Below, piece after piece: positions 1 to 11,927 of a DNA stretch of 64,000 bases. The notes beneath the pieces were generated by a model. The model ran no database searches. It was not told the DNA's origin and worked only from the letters and a program-made list of their open reading frames with translations. The position numbers and the translations under genes are program-made. Within the stretch, counting starts at the first letter, position 1, and every line of letters begins with the position of its first letter. This DNA comes from Margaritispora aquatica (lineage: Eukaryota; Ascomycota; Leotiomycetes; Helotiales; Discinellaceae), in contig VJWN01000005.1 in NCBI GenBank assembly GCA_007644065.1, positions 434,001-498,000 on the forward strand, in the 5' to 3' direction.

Positions 1-2
1 CC

Positions 3-1712
3 TACATTGCCAGAACATCCTTCATCCCTATACCCCCTGAAGATTATGAGCCCCCAACCTGGCCCTACCGAGATGCTGCCCAAGTCTCACAGAACCGCCT
101 GCCTTTTATGACCCCAATAGCGGAAAAGACTGAATCATCTTTAGGTTTACCTACGATGAGACAGGACAAGGACTATTTCAGCTCAAAAACTCCAAGTAAG
201 GAGAATGGATCCCGGAAACCGCCTGTAAGACCTATTGAAGGACTTAATAGCAGTCCATTTAGAGAGATTATCAATGATTCTGCTCCTACCGATCGAATTC
301 CACAGCCTCTCCTGAGCAAGAATCCCAAGGCAAGCCAAACAACAGCAATCGCGGCCAAAGTCCAGTCGGGAGGTGGCCCTCTCGCCCGAGAGATTGCACC
401 CAAGGGACCAATAATAAAAGACGCGCAATGTAATCCAGTCGATGATTACACACGGAATGCAATCTTTGCCGCACTTCAGCCTCCACTCGAATCATATGAT
501 GGCTTTTTCGGGCACCGGGAAGAAGTACGGAATAAGGCTGGAGACATCAGGAAGTTTGCGAAAGCAGCATCAAAGCTTCACAAAAACGCCAGTGAGAAGA
601 CCATGACCAATATGGCAATGCCACCTCTTCTCGAATTTTCTGGTGCCGACAGACGATATGTTGTTAAGCGAGAACTTGGGGCTGGTGCGTTTGCTCCAGT
701 ATTTCTTTTAGAAAACGCAGCCCCAGAGGACGATGAAGAATCCGATGATAATGAGCAACCACGAATGGGGAAAGGAAAGTTTGATGTATATGGTCGAAAG
801 AAGCTCGAAGCTCTGAAAATGGAAGATCCCCCTACCGCATGGGAGTTTTATATTATGAGACAAGCAAAGCGCCGTCTTGGTGTCTCGCGAGCTGCTGAAA
901 GCGTCATTAATGTCTATGAGATGCACCTTTACGCCGATGAGTGTTATTTGATAGAAGAGTTTCGCGACCAAGGTACACTGCTAGACATTATCAACCTCGC
1001 TCGAGCCGAGCCAACAGCCTCTGGACCTGGTGTGATGGACGAGTCACTTGTCATGTTTTTCACTATTGAGCTCTTCCGTACAATTGAGGCCTTGCACTCA
1101 AAAGGCATACTCCACGGCGACCTCAAAGCCGACAACTGCCTTGCCCGCTTTGACGCTATCCCTGACGCCGACGTCTGGAGCACAAAATATCGCAAAGATG
1201 GCTCGGGTGGCTGGAACAAGAAGGGCATCGCACTCATCGACTTCGGTCGTGGCATCGATATGAAGGTCTTCCGCCCCGACGTGCAATTCATCGCAGACTG
1301 GAAGACCAGCGCCCAGGACTGTGCCGAGATGCGCGAGCTCCGCCCCTGGACCTACCAGATCGACTACCACGGCCTTGCGGGCATCATCCACTCCATGCTG
1401 TTTGGCAAGTACATCGACACGGTGGCGGACAAAGGTGTGGGCGTCGGCGCAACCGCCAAGAAGAGCTGGAAGATTCGCGAGACGCTCAAGCGCTACTGGC
1501 AGACTGAGATTTGGGGCAATGCGTTCGATTTGTTGCTTAATCCGAATAATCATGTCGAAAGTGAGGAGGGCGCGAAACTGCCTGTTTTGAAGGGCATGAG
1601 GGAGGTTAGAGAGGGCATGGAGACGTGGTTGGAGGCAAATTGTGAGAGGGGCATGGGTTTGCAGGGGGCGATCAGGAAGTTGGAAGCGGGGATTGTGGGG
1701 AGGAGGAGGTGA
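3..1712 (+). CDS. BUB1: Spindle checkpoint Ser/Thr kinase BUB1, C-terminal part (5' end outside window)
   Basis: The frame is already open at base 3, so the first ATG inside the window (108) is internal and the gene begins upstream. About 569 residues are visible. An acidic/basic linker is followed by a kinase domain with glycine loop GAGAFAPV (near 680), catalytic-loop HGDLKADN (near 1113), DFG as IDFGRG (near 1239) and a C-lobe ending close to the stop. The HGDLKxDN form, the insert before it and the C-terminal position of the kinase domain fit the BUB1 branch of the BUB1/BUBR1 family. BUB1 phosphorylates histone H2A at kinetochores and recruits checkpoint and shugoshin factors. No intron is seen in this part. 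The catalytic residues are intact, so this is an active kinase rather than a Mad3-type protein. Transcription converges on the BTB gene. Confidence 0.9.
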   Translation, partial: YIARTSFIPIPPEDYEPPTWPYRDAAQVSQNRLPFMTPIAEKTESSLGLPTMRQDKDYFSSKTPSKENGSRKPPVRPIEGLNSSPFREIINDSAPTDRIPQPLLSKNPKASQTTAIAAKVQSGGGPLAREIAPKGPIIKDAQCNPVDDYTRNAIFAALQPPLESYDGFFGHREEVRNKAGDIRKFAKAASKLHKNASEKTMTNMAMPPLLEFSGADRRYVVKRELGAGAFAPVFLLENAAPEDDEESDDNEQPRMGKGKFDVYGRKKLEALKMEDPPTAWEFYIMRQAKRRLGVSRAAESVINVYEMHLYADECYLIEEFRDQGTLLDIINLARAEPTASGPGVMDESLVMFFTIELFRTIEALHSKGILHGDLKADNCLARFDAIPDADVWSTKYRKDGSGGWNKKGIALIDFGRGIDMKVFRPDVQFIADWKTSAQDCAEMRELRPWTYQIDYHGLAGIIHSMLFGKYIDTVADKGVGVGATAKKSWKIRETLKRYWQTEIWGNAFDLLLNPNNHVESEEGAKLPVLKGMREVREGMETWLEANCERGMGLQGAIRKLEAGIVGRRR

Positions 1713-2209
1713 GGTGAGGATGTTGATGTGTGACGATTGCATGCTTGGTGTTTGGAGTCTGGTTGTATGGATGGGATTGGGAAATGAACTGTTTTGATAC
1801 TGTATACCGTTTCTGGGACCACCGATAATGAACAAATATCCGATATAGAGTACCGACTCCTCGTAAGGACCCGAAGTGTGGGCTGTAAATTTGATAATGT
1901 GAAGTGATTCAAACACACCAAGAATGCCATGATTAGCAATAAAACAGGCGAAGTCACGAGTTATGCCCATCTCGCGTAAACTGCAAGATGCTATGTTTGT
2001 TTGGCATACTGTCCTATACATCTACTTGTTTTTTGTTTCTTAGTTTCAATGTCATCACTAAAGAATTATCTACAAAGATGATGTCTTCGCCTCAAAGAAA
2101 CGTCAAGAGATACTGTGGCGTTGTGAAATCAAAGAACATTAAGTCATCAATGAAAGAAGTTGACGTATAACAAGCCAAATATCTATACAGCCTGAAAGTC
2201 TCCGTCCAA
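1713..2209. other. Convergent intergenic region, no gene seen
   Basis: This is the tail-to-tail space between BUB1 and the BTB gene and presumably holds both 3' UTRs. The minus-strand open frame running from 2021 into BUB1 is antisense shadow without recognisable content. No repeats or RNA gene are seen. Confidence 0.6.
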
Positions 2210-3019
2210 TCACTCGACATCAGACTCCTCCGCATCCCCCAATTCCTCCGAAACAAAGTAGTGCGAATCCAACATATCTCCCACGCTACCAAATTCACCC
2301 CTCTTCCTATTCTCTCTCAAAACAGGCAATCTCCCCTCAATTCTCTCAATCCCATCCCTTTGCAACTCGCCTGGAATCTCTCCCGCCATGACCGCCACCC
2401 GCACGACATCAGCCCCCATCTCAAACGCCGCATAATCGGCCACGAACCGCCGCAACGCGCTGTCCGCCGCCGTGTGCCCATACACGTACCCAAAGACCGC
2501 GGCGTCTAGTCCTCCAGTTTGGAAAATCACCCGCATGACGTGGTTCTGGATCCGTGGGATTGCCCACTCGCCTGCTAGTACCCAGAGTTGCACAAGCTCG
2601 AGATCTTGGGCACTGATGGCTGAGCTGGAGTTTGCTTCTGCTGGTGTGGCCTCGTAGTTGGTTCGTAGTTGCATGATGTCCAGGGTTTGCGTGCGGAGCC
2701 ACTGCGAGAATTGTTTGATTGTTCCGGGGAGGATTTTAGGGAGTCGGTATGTTAGTGGTTGGCCTGCGAGGGATTGCTGCTTGAAGTGCTTTCTGAGAAC
2801 GTCCGAATAGCATGTTATGAGGGCTTTCTTGAGGAGGAAAGTGGTGGTGTTATCTAGCGGGCCCACGATGAATGTAACGACGTCTTCTTGGTGTCTGAGA
2901 TAGGTCAAAATTGCAATACGCGAGGCTATGGAAAGTACTTACTGCTTCTCTTGTTGTCCGCTGCTGTGATTTTCATTGGGCTCTTCGTAGCCGCTATTTG
3001 GGCTCTTTGGGGGAGACAT
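2210..3019 (-). CDS. BTB/POZ domain protein
   Basis: Two exons: 3019-2943 (ATG preceded by GCC, a good start context) and 2894-2210, split by a 48-nt intron (GTAAGT...CAG). The phases join to read QHQEDVVTFIVG across the junction. The protein is about 254 aa. The N-terminal half resembles fungal BTB/POZ folds (VTFIVG, then residues such as CYSDVLRKHF, and a motif ending in WLRTQTLD). It is followed by the helical region LWVLAGEWAIPRIQN, in which 'LYVLADKY..P.LKN' is the usual fungal form. Such proteins are commonly protein-interaction adaptors, sometimes for Cul3 ligases; the partner here is unknown. The first exon encodes only a 25-aa polar leader. Confidence 0.8.
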
Positions 3020-3932
3020 GGCGGAGGAAGTTTGTTCGCTATATCTATGCTATCAATTTCACCAGGTGTGGTTTGAATGGAGTTCGCTTGTCGCATGTGG
3101 AAGGGGCTGTATAGAGCAGTTGAACAAGAAGGACGTTGATAAGCGAGAGGGAAGGGGGTTGTCACATGATTAGTGTGGCCAGCTGATAATTTGTGACATA
3201 TAAGGTAAGGTAGGGAAGACAGGTAATGTTTGACGCCCAGGATTATAATGTTCCGCAACGAGAAAATGTAGCAACCAGACGTCCTAGTCTTCTGGTGTGT
3301 CAATAGTTTGGGCATTTATCCAAATATAGTCTCAAGAACTCTCGCTTAGGTGCTTTGGACCGACCCTTTTGCGAAGCGAGCCTTTCTCCTTTGAGGTTGC
3401 TTGAAGGTTAAAACTACCTATTAGACAGTTTTCTATGAGCTTTTGTAAATCTTGTAGAACGGATAACAAGGCAGTACATAACCATGCATGCAAGAATCCT
3501 GTATATTTATATAACATTGTCAAGTTGTCCACGGACATCAGGAAACGGTGTTGGTCGACAGAATGAATTTAACACATCTGACATGGCCATTGGACGGTTT
3601 CAAATCTATAAACATCCGACTGTTGACTACTTGGGCGAAAGGACCTTGTTTTATATCGAGATATGGGTCTAAGTTGCACTTCCAGGTCAGACCGTGTCAA
3701 ATATCTAAAAAGATATCTTTAGTCGCTTTGCGTACAGTTGATATTTTGGATCCTCTGGTTTAGATGTCGATTATTCGAGATCTTTGAACTATGTAAAGAC
3801 TCGACAAATGTAACAAAATATTCAGTAATTTTGATTGTAGGATATCATTTATATCTTCGAACATCTGACGTCTGGTATGTCTTTACTTTATAATACTGTG
3901 GTATTGGAACAGTTATTACTTCGTTTGAGGTA
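3020..3932. other. Intergenic, no gene seen
   Basis: AT-rich sequence upstream of the BTB gene. Only short overlapping open frames under 130 codons occur on both strands, with no recognisable domain and no plausible splice-joined gene. It runs up to the left TA of the MITE. Confidence 0.55.
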
Positions 3933-4250
3933 ATCGTTCGGCTCCACTCTCACCCAATTTGGCAATTGGGTGAAAGTCAGCAATGCGTCGATTACCAGCA
4001 ATATGTTGATACACTAAAATGAAAAATTCAATTTTTTAAAAATATACCGCCTCTAAGTTTATTCGAATAAAAAATAGCGCAAATAGTAGCTAATAGTTTA
4101 AGCTTTAACTTTGTAAATTTTTTGTAAATACTTATTCATTACTCTAATGCCTACTTATAAAAACGACGCATTGCTGGTAATCGACGCATTGCTGACCCTT
4201 ACCCAATTACATAAGCACTGAGGAATTGGGGGAGTGCGTAGCCGAACGAT
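3933..4250. mobile_element. 318-bp MITE with terminal inverted repeats and TA target-site duplication
   Basis: The left end reads ATCGTTCGGCT (3933-3943) and the right end is its reverse complement AGCCGAACGAT (4240-4250). TA flanks both sides (3931-3932 and 4251-4252). The interior is very AT-rich and has no open frame. Perfect 27-bp subterminal inverted repeats lie at 3976-4002 and 4170-4196. Small size, no coding capacity, inverted termini and a TA duplication are the hallmarks of a non-autonomous Tc1/mariner-type element (including the fungal Fot1/pogo group). The autonomous partner is not in this window. The near-intact termini suggest a fairly recent insertion. Confidence 0.88.
3976..4196. 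repeat. Subterminal inverted repeats of the MITE (27 bp)
   Basis: GTCAGCAATGCGTCGATTAC begins the left copy (3976-4002), and the right copy (4170-4196) is its exact reverse complement. The core CAATGCGTCG/CGACGCATTG recurs once more just outside the right copy (about 4164-4172), giving a partly tandem array. Such subterminal motifs are typical transposase-binding or hairpin-forming sites; that role is inferred. Confidence 0.85.
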
Positions 4251-4760
4251 TAAGGTGTTTAAGTGTGTACAGAAAGACAAAAAGGACAAAATCAGAAGCG
4301 ATGTCAATCAACCTAATCAACCAATAGACAAAACGACTAGAGGTTTATGGCCTTGATAATTGGAAGTGAATAAGAATCACTGAGATCGTAGGTAGGCAAT
4401 ATAATCGAGGAAAATAGTGCTTTTCAAGCCAACTAATGTGAAAATTTGTAGACAGCCTCAATTGTAAGCCTCTGCTAAGTCTATATGTGCTAGATCTTGA
4501 ACTGAGTACTCTTCGGTTAAGCATCTATTTGTTCTGCCTGATTTTTTAGTAGATAGGTCAATTATATGGTAATTGTGGTCAATGAAAGACGACCACAAGA
4601 GTCGTGACTATGTCATGTGACTGATTGGCTGTGGGGTCTATCTTGGCTTGGCACAGAAAGTCAAGGGTATAGACGGTGAAACGCGGCAGTATACATGAAT
4701 TTCGAGATTTATTTTCTACGTTGCAAAACCTCCATACATAAATTCACTACCAACATCAAT
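4251..4760. other. POL5 upstream region
   Basis: Intergenic sequence between the MITE and POL5. It presumably contains the POL5 promoter. No gene, RNA or clear TATA box is seen. Confidence 0.5.
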
Positions 4761-7700
4761 ATGGGCAAACGCAAGCGCAGCACTCAGGAAGCCGTAGTGG
4801 CGCCAGTAGAACACAAGAAAAAGCAGAAGACCGCTCCAGCGCAGGTACAGACACCTCTCGATTCCTCGCCATTTGTCGACAACCCGCGAGGAGATGAGTT
4901 GAAGCGCGAAGTCAACCTGTACAACATTCTCAGCAGCGAAAACCCCGAAGAACGGCTCAATGCTGCAAATGCAATCATATCCGGGCTCTTGGGTGACAAA
5001 GGCGTGGACGAGTCGACACTACAGCGCCATCTCGAGAGACGCTTGTTCAGAGGTCTTGCTAGTGGGAGGAAAGGAGCACGGCTTGGCTATGGAGTTGTCA
5101 TTGCAGAGATACTAACTCAATTATATGGGACTGAGGGCCTGGCGGAAAAGAAATACACAGGCTTGACTTTTGACAATGTGCTGGGCTTCTTGGTTGCAAA
5201 GACGAAACCAGACGGAGATCTGAGTGGGCAGGAGGAGAAAGATCATAGTCTAGGCCTTCTGTTTGGTCTGCAGAGCTTTGTTCAGGCAAAGATATTGTTT
5301 GCGGATGATAGCAGATGGTATGCTGTGCTGGAGAAATTACTCAAGCTGAGTGAGGTTAAGCCTTGGATCAGAGAAGAATGCTGCTGGACCATTGCCAAAG
5401 AAGCACTGCCACAAATGAGCCAACAGCAAGCGGAGAAAACTCTGACTGTCTTGATCAAACATGGCTTGGAACTGTCGCCCGAGGGCGTTGGAATTTGGCT
5501 CTTGGTGCGAGCCCAATTTCCGGATATGAAATTTCCAAGTAAGCCCTGGGGCCACAGTGGAAATCCTCTGGAGCACCTCAAATCGCTAGGCAAAGCGTTA
5601 AAAGAGAGCTCATCTGGAGACGACAAGGGGAAGACTCAACAAGCGAAACAGACCGGCAATTGGAATCCAAAGCTACACTTTGTGTGGGATGTGATTTTGA
5701 CTCATTACATCAAGGCTATCCAAGATGAGACAGAGGGTATAACGATAGAATTTGAGAATTTCTGGAAAGTCGCAGTTGACGGTATGTCTTACCATTTCTT
5801 TTATGTGCTACGGGCTAATGATGTGTAGAAAATCTGTTCTCTGCATCAGCTTCGCGAGAGCGGAAATATTGGGGCTTCATCCTCTTTCAGAAAGTTCTTG
5901 AACATAGCATCCACTTTGCAGAGGTTCTTCCAAGTATTTTCAGCCACAATCTAATTCGATGCATGATCAATCATGTTCAGGATACGGAGCGATTCTTGAA
6001 CAAATCAGCGCATAATTCACTAAAAACGATTGTTCGAGCTGTAGAGAGCAATCCAACTCTCCTTCCAATTATTCTCCCACATCTCATATCAGGTTATGGT
6101 ACTTACAATTTCGACCGAGTCACTAAGACAAAGACAGTGGAACAGCTTCTTCGCTTCGTCAACGAAGAAAACGCCGTGGAGACTATCCACGCTCTTGTGG
6201 AGCCAACATTGAGCGTAAAGGGGGATGCATCAGACATCCAGAAGGAAGGAGAGCTTAGGCGACAGATTTTAGCTGATCACCTACTCAACGTCATTCGAAA
6301 TTCAGCTGCGAATGTGTACGAGGCCGAGGAACAATCAGAATCAGCTTGGATTGGCGATGTTGCCCTGCCTACTCTTGCATCTTATGCATATGGCAGCACC
6401 AAAACAAAGTACGAGCCCTCTGTATCTGATAAGACACGAGAGCTTTATCAAACTCGACTTATGTCAGCTTTCGCTTCCTTGTTGTCAGACATCAAAGGCT
6501 ACAAATTTCCATGCGATCTACTATTGTCAATTTCCCCTGATGGCGTTACCATGGATGAGGGTATTGCTGAGGCTAGAGATGGCGCAAAATCAACCTTGAA
6601 GAAGATTCTGAAAAAGATTAAGAAAGATAAAGACCAAGCGAAACCTTCACTCCAAGCTTTGGCCCTTCTATACGCCCTTACAATTTTCCAGCTCTACAAT
6701 GGCGAATCTGAAGCTGTCTCCATTATTGACGAGCTGAAGCTTTGCTACGACAAACTTATTAGGCACAAGGATACAGAAGACTCGGACGTGGATGCCTCCG
6801 AGGTGCTGGTGGAATTGTTGTTATCACTGATTTCGAAACCATCAGCTCTGTTACGAAAGGTCTCTCAACACGTTTTCAACGCTTTCATGCCAGATATGAC
6901 AGCAGGTGCATTGAAACTTATGACAGATGTTCTTGAATCTGACGAAAGCTTGAGAGGTCAACAACAATTATTTGATCAAGAGCCTGACAATCTCGATGAT
7001 ATGAATGAAGACGATGATGAAGATGATGAAATGGACTCAGACGTCGAGGTCGTGGATATGAACGGTGAAATAGGACATCTGAATGGTCATCTTGCTGCAG
7101 AGGACGGGTCAGATGAGGAGGAAGAAGACGACGACGATGATAACGAAGATGACGAAGAGGAAGGCGAGGAGGACGAAGAGGCAAAGAAGCTAGACGACGC
7201 TCTTGCAAAGGCTCTTGGTACGCATCGTCTCGATCAAGACGCAGCCGCCGAGTCGGACAGCGATGCAGACATGACTGACTCAGAAATGCTGCCATTGGAC
7301 GCGAAGCTCGAGGAGATATTCGCTCAGCGCAAAAAGACCCCAAACAAGAAGCAGGAGCAAAAGGAAGCCAAAGAAACGATGATCAACTTCAAAAGTCGCA
7401 TTCTAGACCTCCTTGACCTCTACGCCAAGAAACAAGCCTCCAACACACTCGCATTTGAGCTCATCATTCCCCTTCTTCAAACAATCCGCACCACAAAGAC
7501 CAAACTCCTAGCCGACAAAGCTCATACCACCATCAAGACACTTCAGAAAGCTGTCAAATCAGCCAAGAAGGATTCTGAATTCGACGCCTCGGATCGCTTG
7601 CGTTTGCTCAGAGAGATACACATTGAGGCTTCTAAGGACGATTCGCACGCCTTTGCGCGTGCAGCAAGCACGGCTAGTTTCATTGTTGCGTCTAGTCTTG

Positions 7701-7849
7701 TTAGAGCCAATAGAGACATGTTGAAAAAGGTGTTTGAGGTTTACATGGAGACTTCGTTTGCGTGGACGGAGGGCGAGACGGATAAGATGCAGCACTCGTT
7801 CTTTAGTGATTTCTTCAACTGGTGTCAGGGGCATGTGAAGAGTGCCTAG
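4761..7849 (+). CDS. POL5: POL5/MYBBP1A-like nucleolar ribosome-biogenesis protein
   Basis: Two exons: 4761-5781 and 5829-7849, with a 47-nt intron (GTATGT...TAG), giving 1013 aa. Yeast Pol5 is close to this length. The start at 4761 (MGKRKRS) is preferred over the in-frame 4695 because it gives the basic nuclear/nucleolar leader typical of the family. HEAT-like helical repeats fill most of the protein. A long acidic Asp/Glu tract lies near residues 725-795 (nt 6985-7185), followed by a basic helical tail. The family was named DNA polymerase phi, but its established role is in rDNA transcription and pre-rRNA processing. No polymerase catalytic activity is implied here. It is a housekeeping gene with no functional link to its neighbours. 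Confidence 0.9.
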
Positions 7850-8247
7850 GTTTGAGATACGATCACAGGAAAGAATAGTGCGTGAATGAATACCATTGTT
7901 GAATATAGAAAATAAGATGTCGGTAAAATTGACAAAACTTTGAGCGAGCTACTGTTTCTCATCTATCTGGATGCATCATGCGTGTGTTTAATTACCCCAG
8001 CCGGATAGGTGCCGTCCTAGCTATAGAGCTTTATGGTTGGATGTGGTAAAGCTGAGAGAGAATATATTTCAAGTTCACCACATTGATCAATCACTTATGT
8101 GAGGAGACTGCAATGTCAGATCTTGTTATGCTTATCGAGGTATTGGTCTCAAATTAAGTGATCACAATAAAGTAAGATCCTATACATCGGCCCTACTACC
8201 TCAAATTATGCCTTCACTTCCCTTCCCTTCAATTCCTTCATCCGCAC
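7850..8247. other. Convergent intergenic region
   Basis: Tail-to-tail spacer between POL5 and the collagen-like gene. Only 3' UTR-like sequence is seen. Confidence 0.55.
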
Positions 8248-11200
8248 TCACTCAAAACTCGTGATGGGCAAAAAATCAATCGTATCATAAAGCCTTTCCA
8301 AGACCTCCTCCCTCACCTCCCGCGCATTCTGCACATCCCCAGCCTGCTGCTCCACCAACCCCAAATACGCCTGCCGATTCCTCGCGAACGTCGCCGCATC
8401 AAAAAATAACGACCCATCGCCCGCAGCCAGATTAATAACTAGTCTCATCGCAGTCGCCTCACCAGCTAGCGCTGCTAAGCTGCGCCGCACGATACTGTCT
8501 GTCGTCATGGGGGATTCCTTACTAATTTTCAGCGCGCGTGTCAACCGCTCCGTTTCGCGCTTAATTTCGGTTCCGATCTCCTGACTGAGGTCTTTGGGCG
8601 CCATGAAGGAGAGCGCGCTGCGCTGATACCGCGAGAGGCTGCGGCGGATCTTGATGCGGCGGGATGAGAGGGCCGGAATGCTGGCGAAGATGTCGACGAG
8701 GAAGTTGGATGCTTTTAGACATGCGTTTAGGGAGCCGAGGACTTGTACCGCGAAGGCGATGCCTTCTCTAGATGCCACTGTGCTGTCTTTTGGGATGGCC
8801 TGTAGGAATATCTGTAGACGTGGTGCATGGGTGAGGATGCTTGCTGTTCTGATTTTATCAATCGTGGGGCTTGCATGACAAAGCTGCTGGATGTCGGAGT
8901 GGAGAGCGTGTTCTATCGCCCAGGCAATTGCATTGCAGATCTACTAAGTGTTAACTCCTCATACTCAAAGCAAGCTCAGTAAGCGAACCTTTAGACTGAT
9001 CATTTTGCTACCAATATAGGTACTGCCATCTTCTGATTCGTTGTACCTCTCGGTGAATCCAAGTGGAACCTGAAATCCAGTCAAGCCACGATAGAGAGTT
9101 GCAGGCGCAATGCCGTTGCCCTTCATGGACCCAACAATATTCCAGAACATGACAACCAACACATGGAAAGGAATAGCATCAATCATCATAACCTCTTGAT
9201 GAGGAGCAAGCGAATGCGAGGAATTGATGATTGGGCTACAAGACATTATGCAGCTGGAGCTTCTCGAGAGGCCTTCAATTACAGACAGAGTGCCAAAGCA
9301 GTCTGCCTCTGGTGTTACCAGGAACCGTCTCATTGGTGATTGCTTGTCAAGCTTCTTAGCAAGATTGGTGCCCTTTTCCTCAACCACTTTTGGTGTGCCA
9401 TCAACCATATACTGATGCTTATTATCAAGAGTTGAAAGAATTTCTGTTGCGGTTTGGCTTCGAATAGAGGTGAGTAAAGTGCTACGGTCCTTGTGCTCTG
9501 TCAAAGAGCCTGCTGTTCCGAGATCAAGTCCGACTGGGTATCGCACCAGTGCCATCCATCTGGCAAGAGATTTCTGTGCATTCTCCAACACAACGCCACA
9601 GAATAGAAAGTTTGTCCTATTCATCAAAAGTATTTGGACGACTCGGGGATCAATGAGATCCCAATTGTATCGTGTGAACTTGCCAAAGTGGCTGAATGAG
9701 TTGCCTGATATTATGATCGATTTACCTTGATAGCCGAGCAGAGTATTTCTATGTGTCGTCTCATCCGTTAGTGTACCTGTGAGACTGAGATTAAATGTGT
9801 CAGCGTCCACGAATAATTCAGTTCGAACAAATTTCTGCATCCTGGTAATTGCCTCATTATCCGTGTTGGCGTTGACAAGAAACAGAAATCGAGATGTGTT
9901 GTTGAGTTTGTAACCTTCAGATATCTGTATGTTTAGTGAATAGAACATGATCAATCTTAATTCGTCAGTGTGAGGATCTGACAAAAAGAGTTCAACGACG
10001 AAGTTTCCGGTAGTAAAAGGCCTCGTCTCTTCAATGACCGTAAACGTTTCACCGAATCGGTTGCCATCACTTGGTTCAATCTGGTCAATGTTGTCTACCA
10101 CAGAATGAGCTCCTTCGTTTGCGCTAGGAAGCATAAAAGTTGGTCCAGTATCAGTAAGTCGTGTTCGCATTTTCCGGCCATTTGCACCATATCCTTCGGT
10201 TGAGACATTGTTCACCTAGACTAGTAAATAGACGGTTAAATGTGAAGGAACACTCTCTTACCATCCACGATATAGACATTTGATCGCATTTCTCCATACA
10301 ATCCATGTAAACAGGTCTGGGAAGCTGTAGAGGATATTGTACCACGATCGGAACACCACCTGAAAATTCAGGAATGAAGCGATGGAGTCGCTCAGAGTAG
10401 CCGAGGAGGGTTACGTTCTCACGAGCGTTCAAAGCCTCCCCAGAGGCCCGAGGTCTTGTTTCATGGCGTATGAAAGCTCTCAGTTTGCCAGTGACAAGAG
10501 CTCGTCCATTTGGCGGAATAGCGTCTGGGAAGAAGAGTGGACTGGCCGTATCTGGCTTGAGCCAAGAAGATTCTCTGATAACTAATTTCAAGTGTTGACC
10601 AGAAGGTGAAACCATTGGTCCTTGAGCAAAACTTGTTACACTGGGTGAATCGAGGATGGGCATAGCTTACATACCATCATTGCGCACTGCTATATTTTGA
10701 ACAATTAAATACTCTCCAGGTTCCACAATCCCATCATCATTTTCATCGAATGCCTCGAAGCTCTCAGCAATGAGCTGATATCTATTGCTGTAGGAGCGTA
10801 TTGTATCTTCATCCGACATAACGTGAATACTCATCCGGCCGTCTCTGCCGTCCAAGCCAGAATTGAGAATTGTAGGTGGTTCAAAGCCAGGGAAGCCTGG
10901 AGGACCCCTTCTGCCACCGCGATGGGTCGTGCTATTCCCGCTGTAGTTGTACGTCTTGTAGCTCGGCCCCCCTGGACCTCCACCACCTCCACCCCCTGGC
11001 ACCCCATGAGTACCAGCTTTACCAGCTTTGCCACCCTTTAGGTTAGGATTGAGGTCGACGGCAAGTAGTAGATCTAGCTCATCTTCATGGACTATGGTAA
11101 GCACGTTGCCACCTTCTCCTCCATTTGCACCATCGGTACCATAGCCACCGCTGCAATTGTAAGCACAAGAGACATAAAGTGCTGAATAGACAATCCTTAC

Positions 11201-11927
11201 TTTCCTCCGTTCCCGCCTGGTCCTCCATCCTGTAGCCTTCATTAGTACCAAATAAATTGTGACGAAGAGGGCAGTAAACTCACTGCGCCCTGAGCTCCAA
11301 CAACACCCTCTCCACCATGTTGTCCAGGCTAGAGAAATCTGGTTGGCAAATTATCACTTTCAAGAAAGGGAGAATCATGATTACCCCGCCGTGTCCTCCG
11401 TTCCCTCCATCACCACCACTGAAGTTGACTTAGCATCGTGTTCTGACCGATTATTCAGAAGGTCTTTGCACATTGGAGGGATGAAACACTAGCTCAAGTC
11501 ACGTGGCTTGGAACTGGAGTCTTGAGATCAACACAAGAGGTCAAAAAGCTTACTGTACATCAAGCAAAAGACATTCATGGTTTGCTATTTCGATTCCGAT
11601 ATGGTTATCGCGAATAGCCTCAACAACACCACCTGCGCTGTCAGGGTTATACCGAAGCTCAATCTCGATATTTTGGCCTCGACGACCATCTGTTGGTGGC
11701 GTAGCATTTGTACCGTTTTTTCCATCACTACCTTCATATTCCATGAGCCATGATCAGATCAAGGCATAGCGGAAGTTCATACCTCGGAAAGCGTATGCAT
11801 CAACCTCATCCAGTGCTGGAACAACAGATCCGTTTTGGCCATTAGCTCCTACTGCAGATATGACTATTGGTGTGAGTTTAAGCGGGATCTGGTCAGGAGT
11901 CAAGCTGTGTATGCTGGCTGTTTCCAT
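8248..11927 (-). CDS. Large collagen-like Gly-rich protein with EF-hand-like loop, unknown function
   Basis: Nine exons, all phases closing: 11927-11783, 11731-11554, 11418-11385, 11328-11284, 11229-11201, 11150-10675, 10620-10262, 10215-8989 and 8940-8248, giving 1061 aa. Residues about 105-240 are Gly-rich, with GGDGGNGGHGG, PGQHGGEG and RGGRRGPPGFPGF stretches spread over several small exons, as in collagen-like modules. A 12-residue loop DENDDGIVEPGE (about 279-290) matches an EF-hand/dockerin-type calcium loop. It precedes a beta-rich region resembling the extended 'pGE...N.G' modules. The last 230 residues are mostly helical. There is no signal peptide or membrane segment. The start at 11927 is tentative: further 5' coding (for example from 12309) could exist but could not be joined in phase. 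I do not recognise an established function. Confidence 0.75.

Noticed and set aside
1098..2021. 307-codon minus-strand open frame over the end of BUB1
   Set aside because: Mostly antisense to the intact BUB1 kinase domain, with low-complexity Ala/Val/Asp text mirroring its codons. No domain or splice structure.
6918..7343. 141-codon minus-strand frame rich in Arg/Pro/His
   Set aside because: It is the antisense of the POL5 acidic tract (GAT/GAA repeats), so its composition is a by-product.
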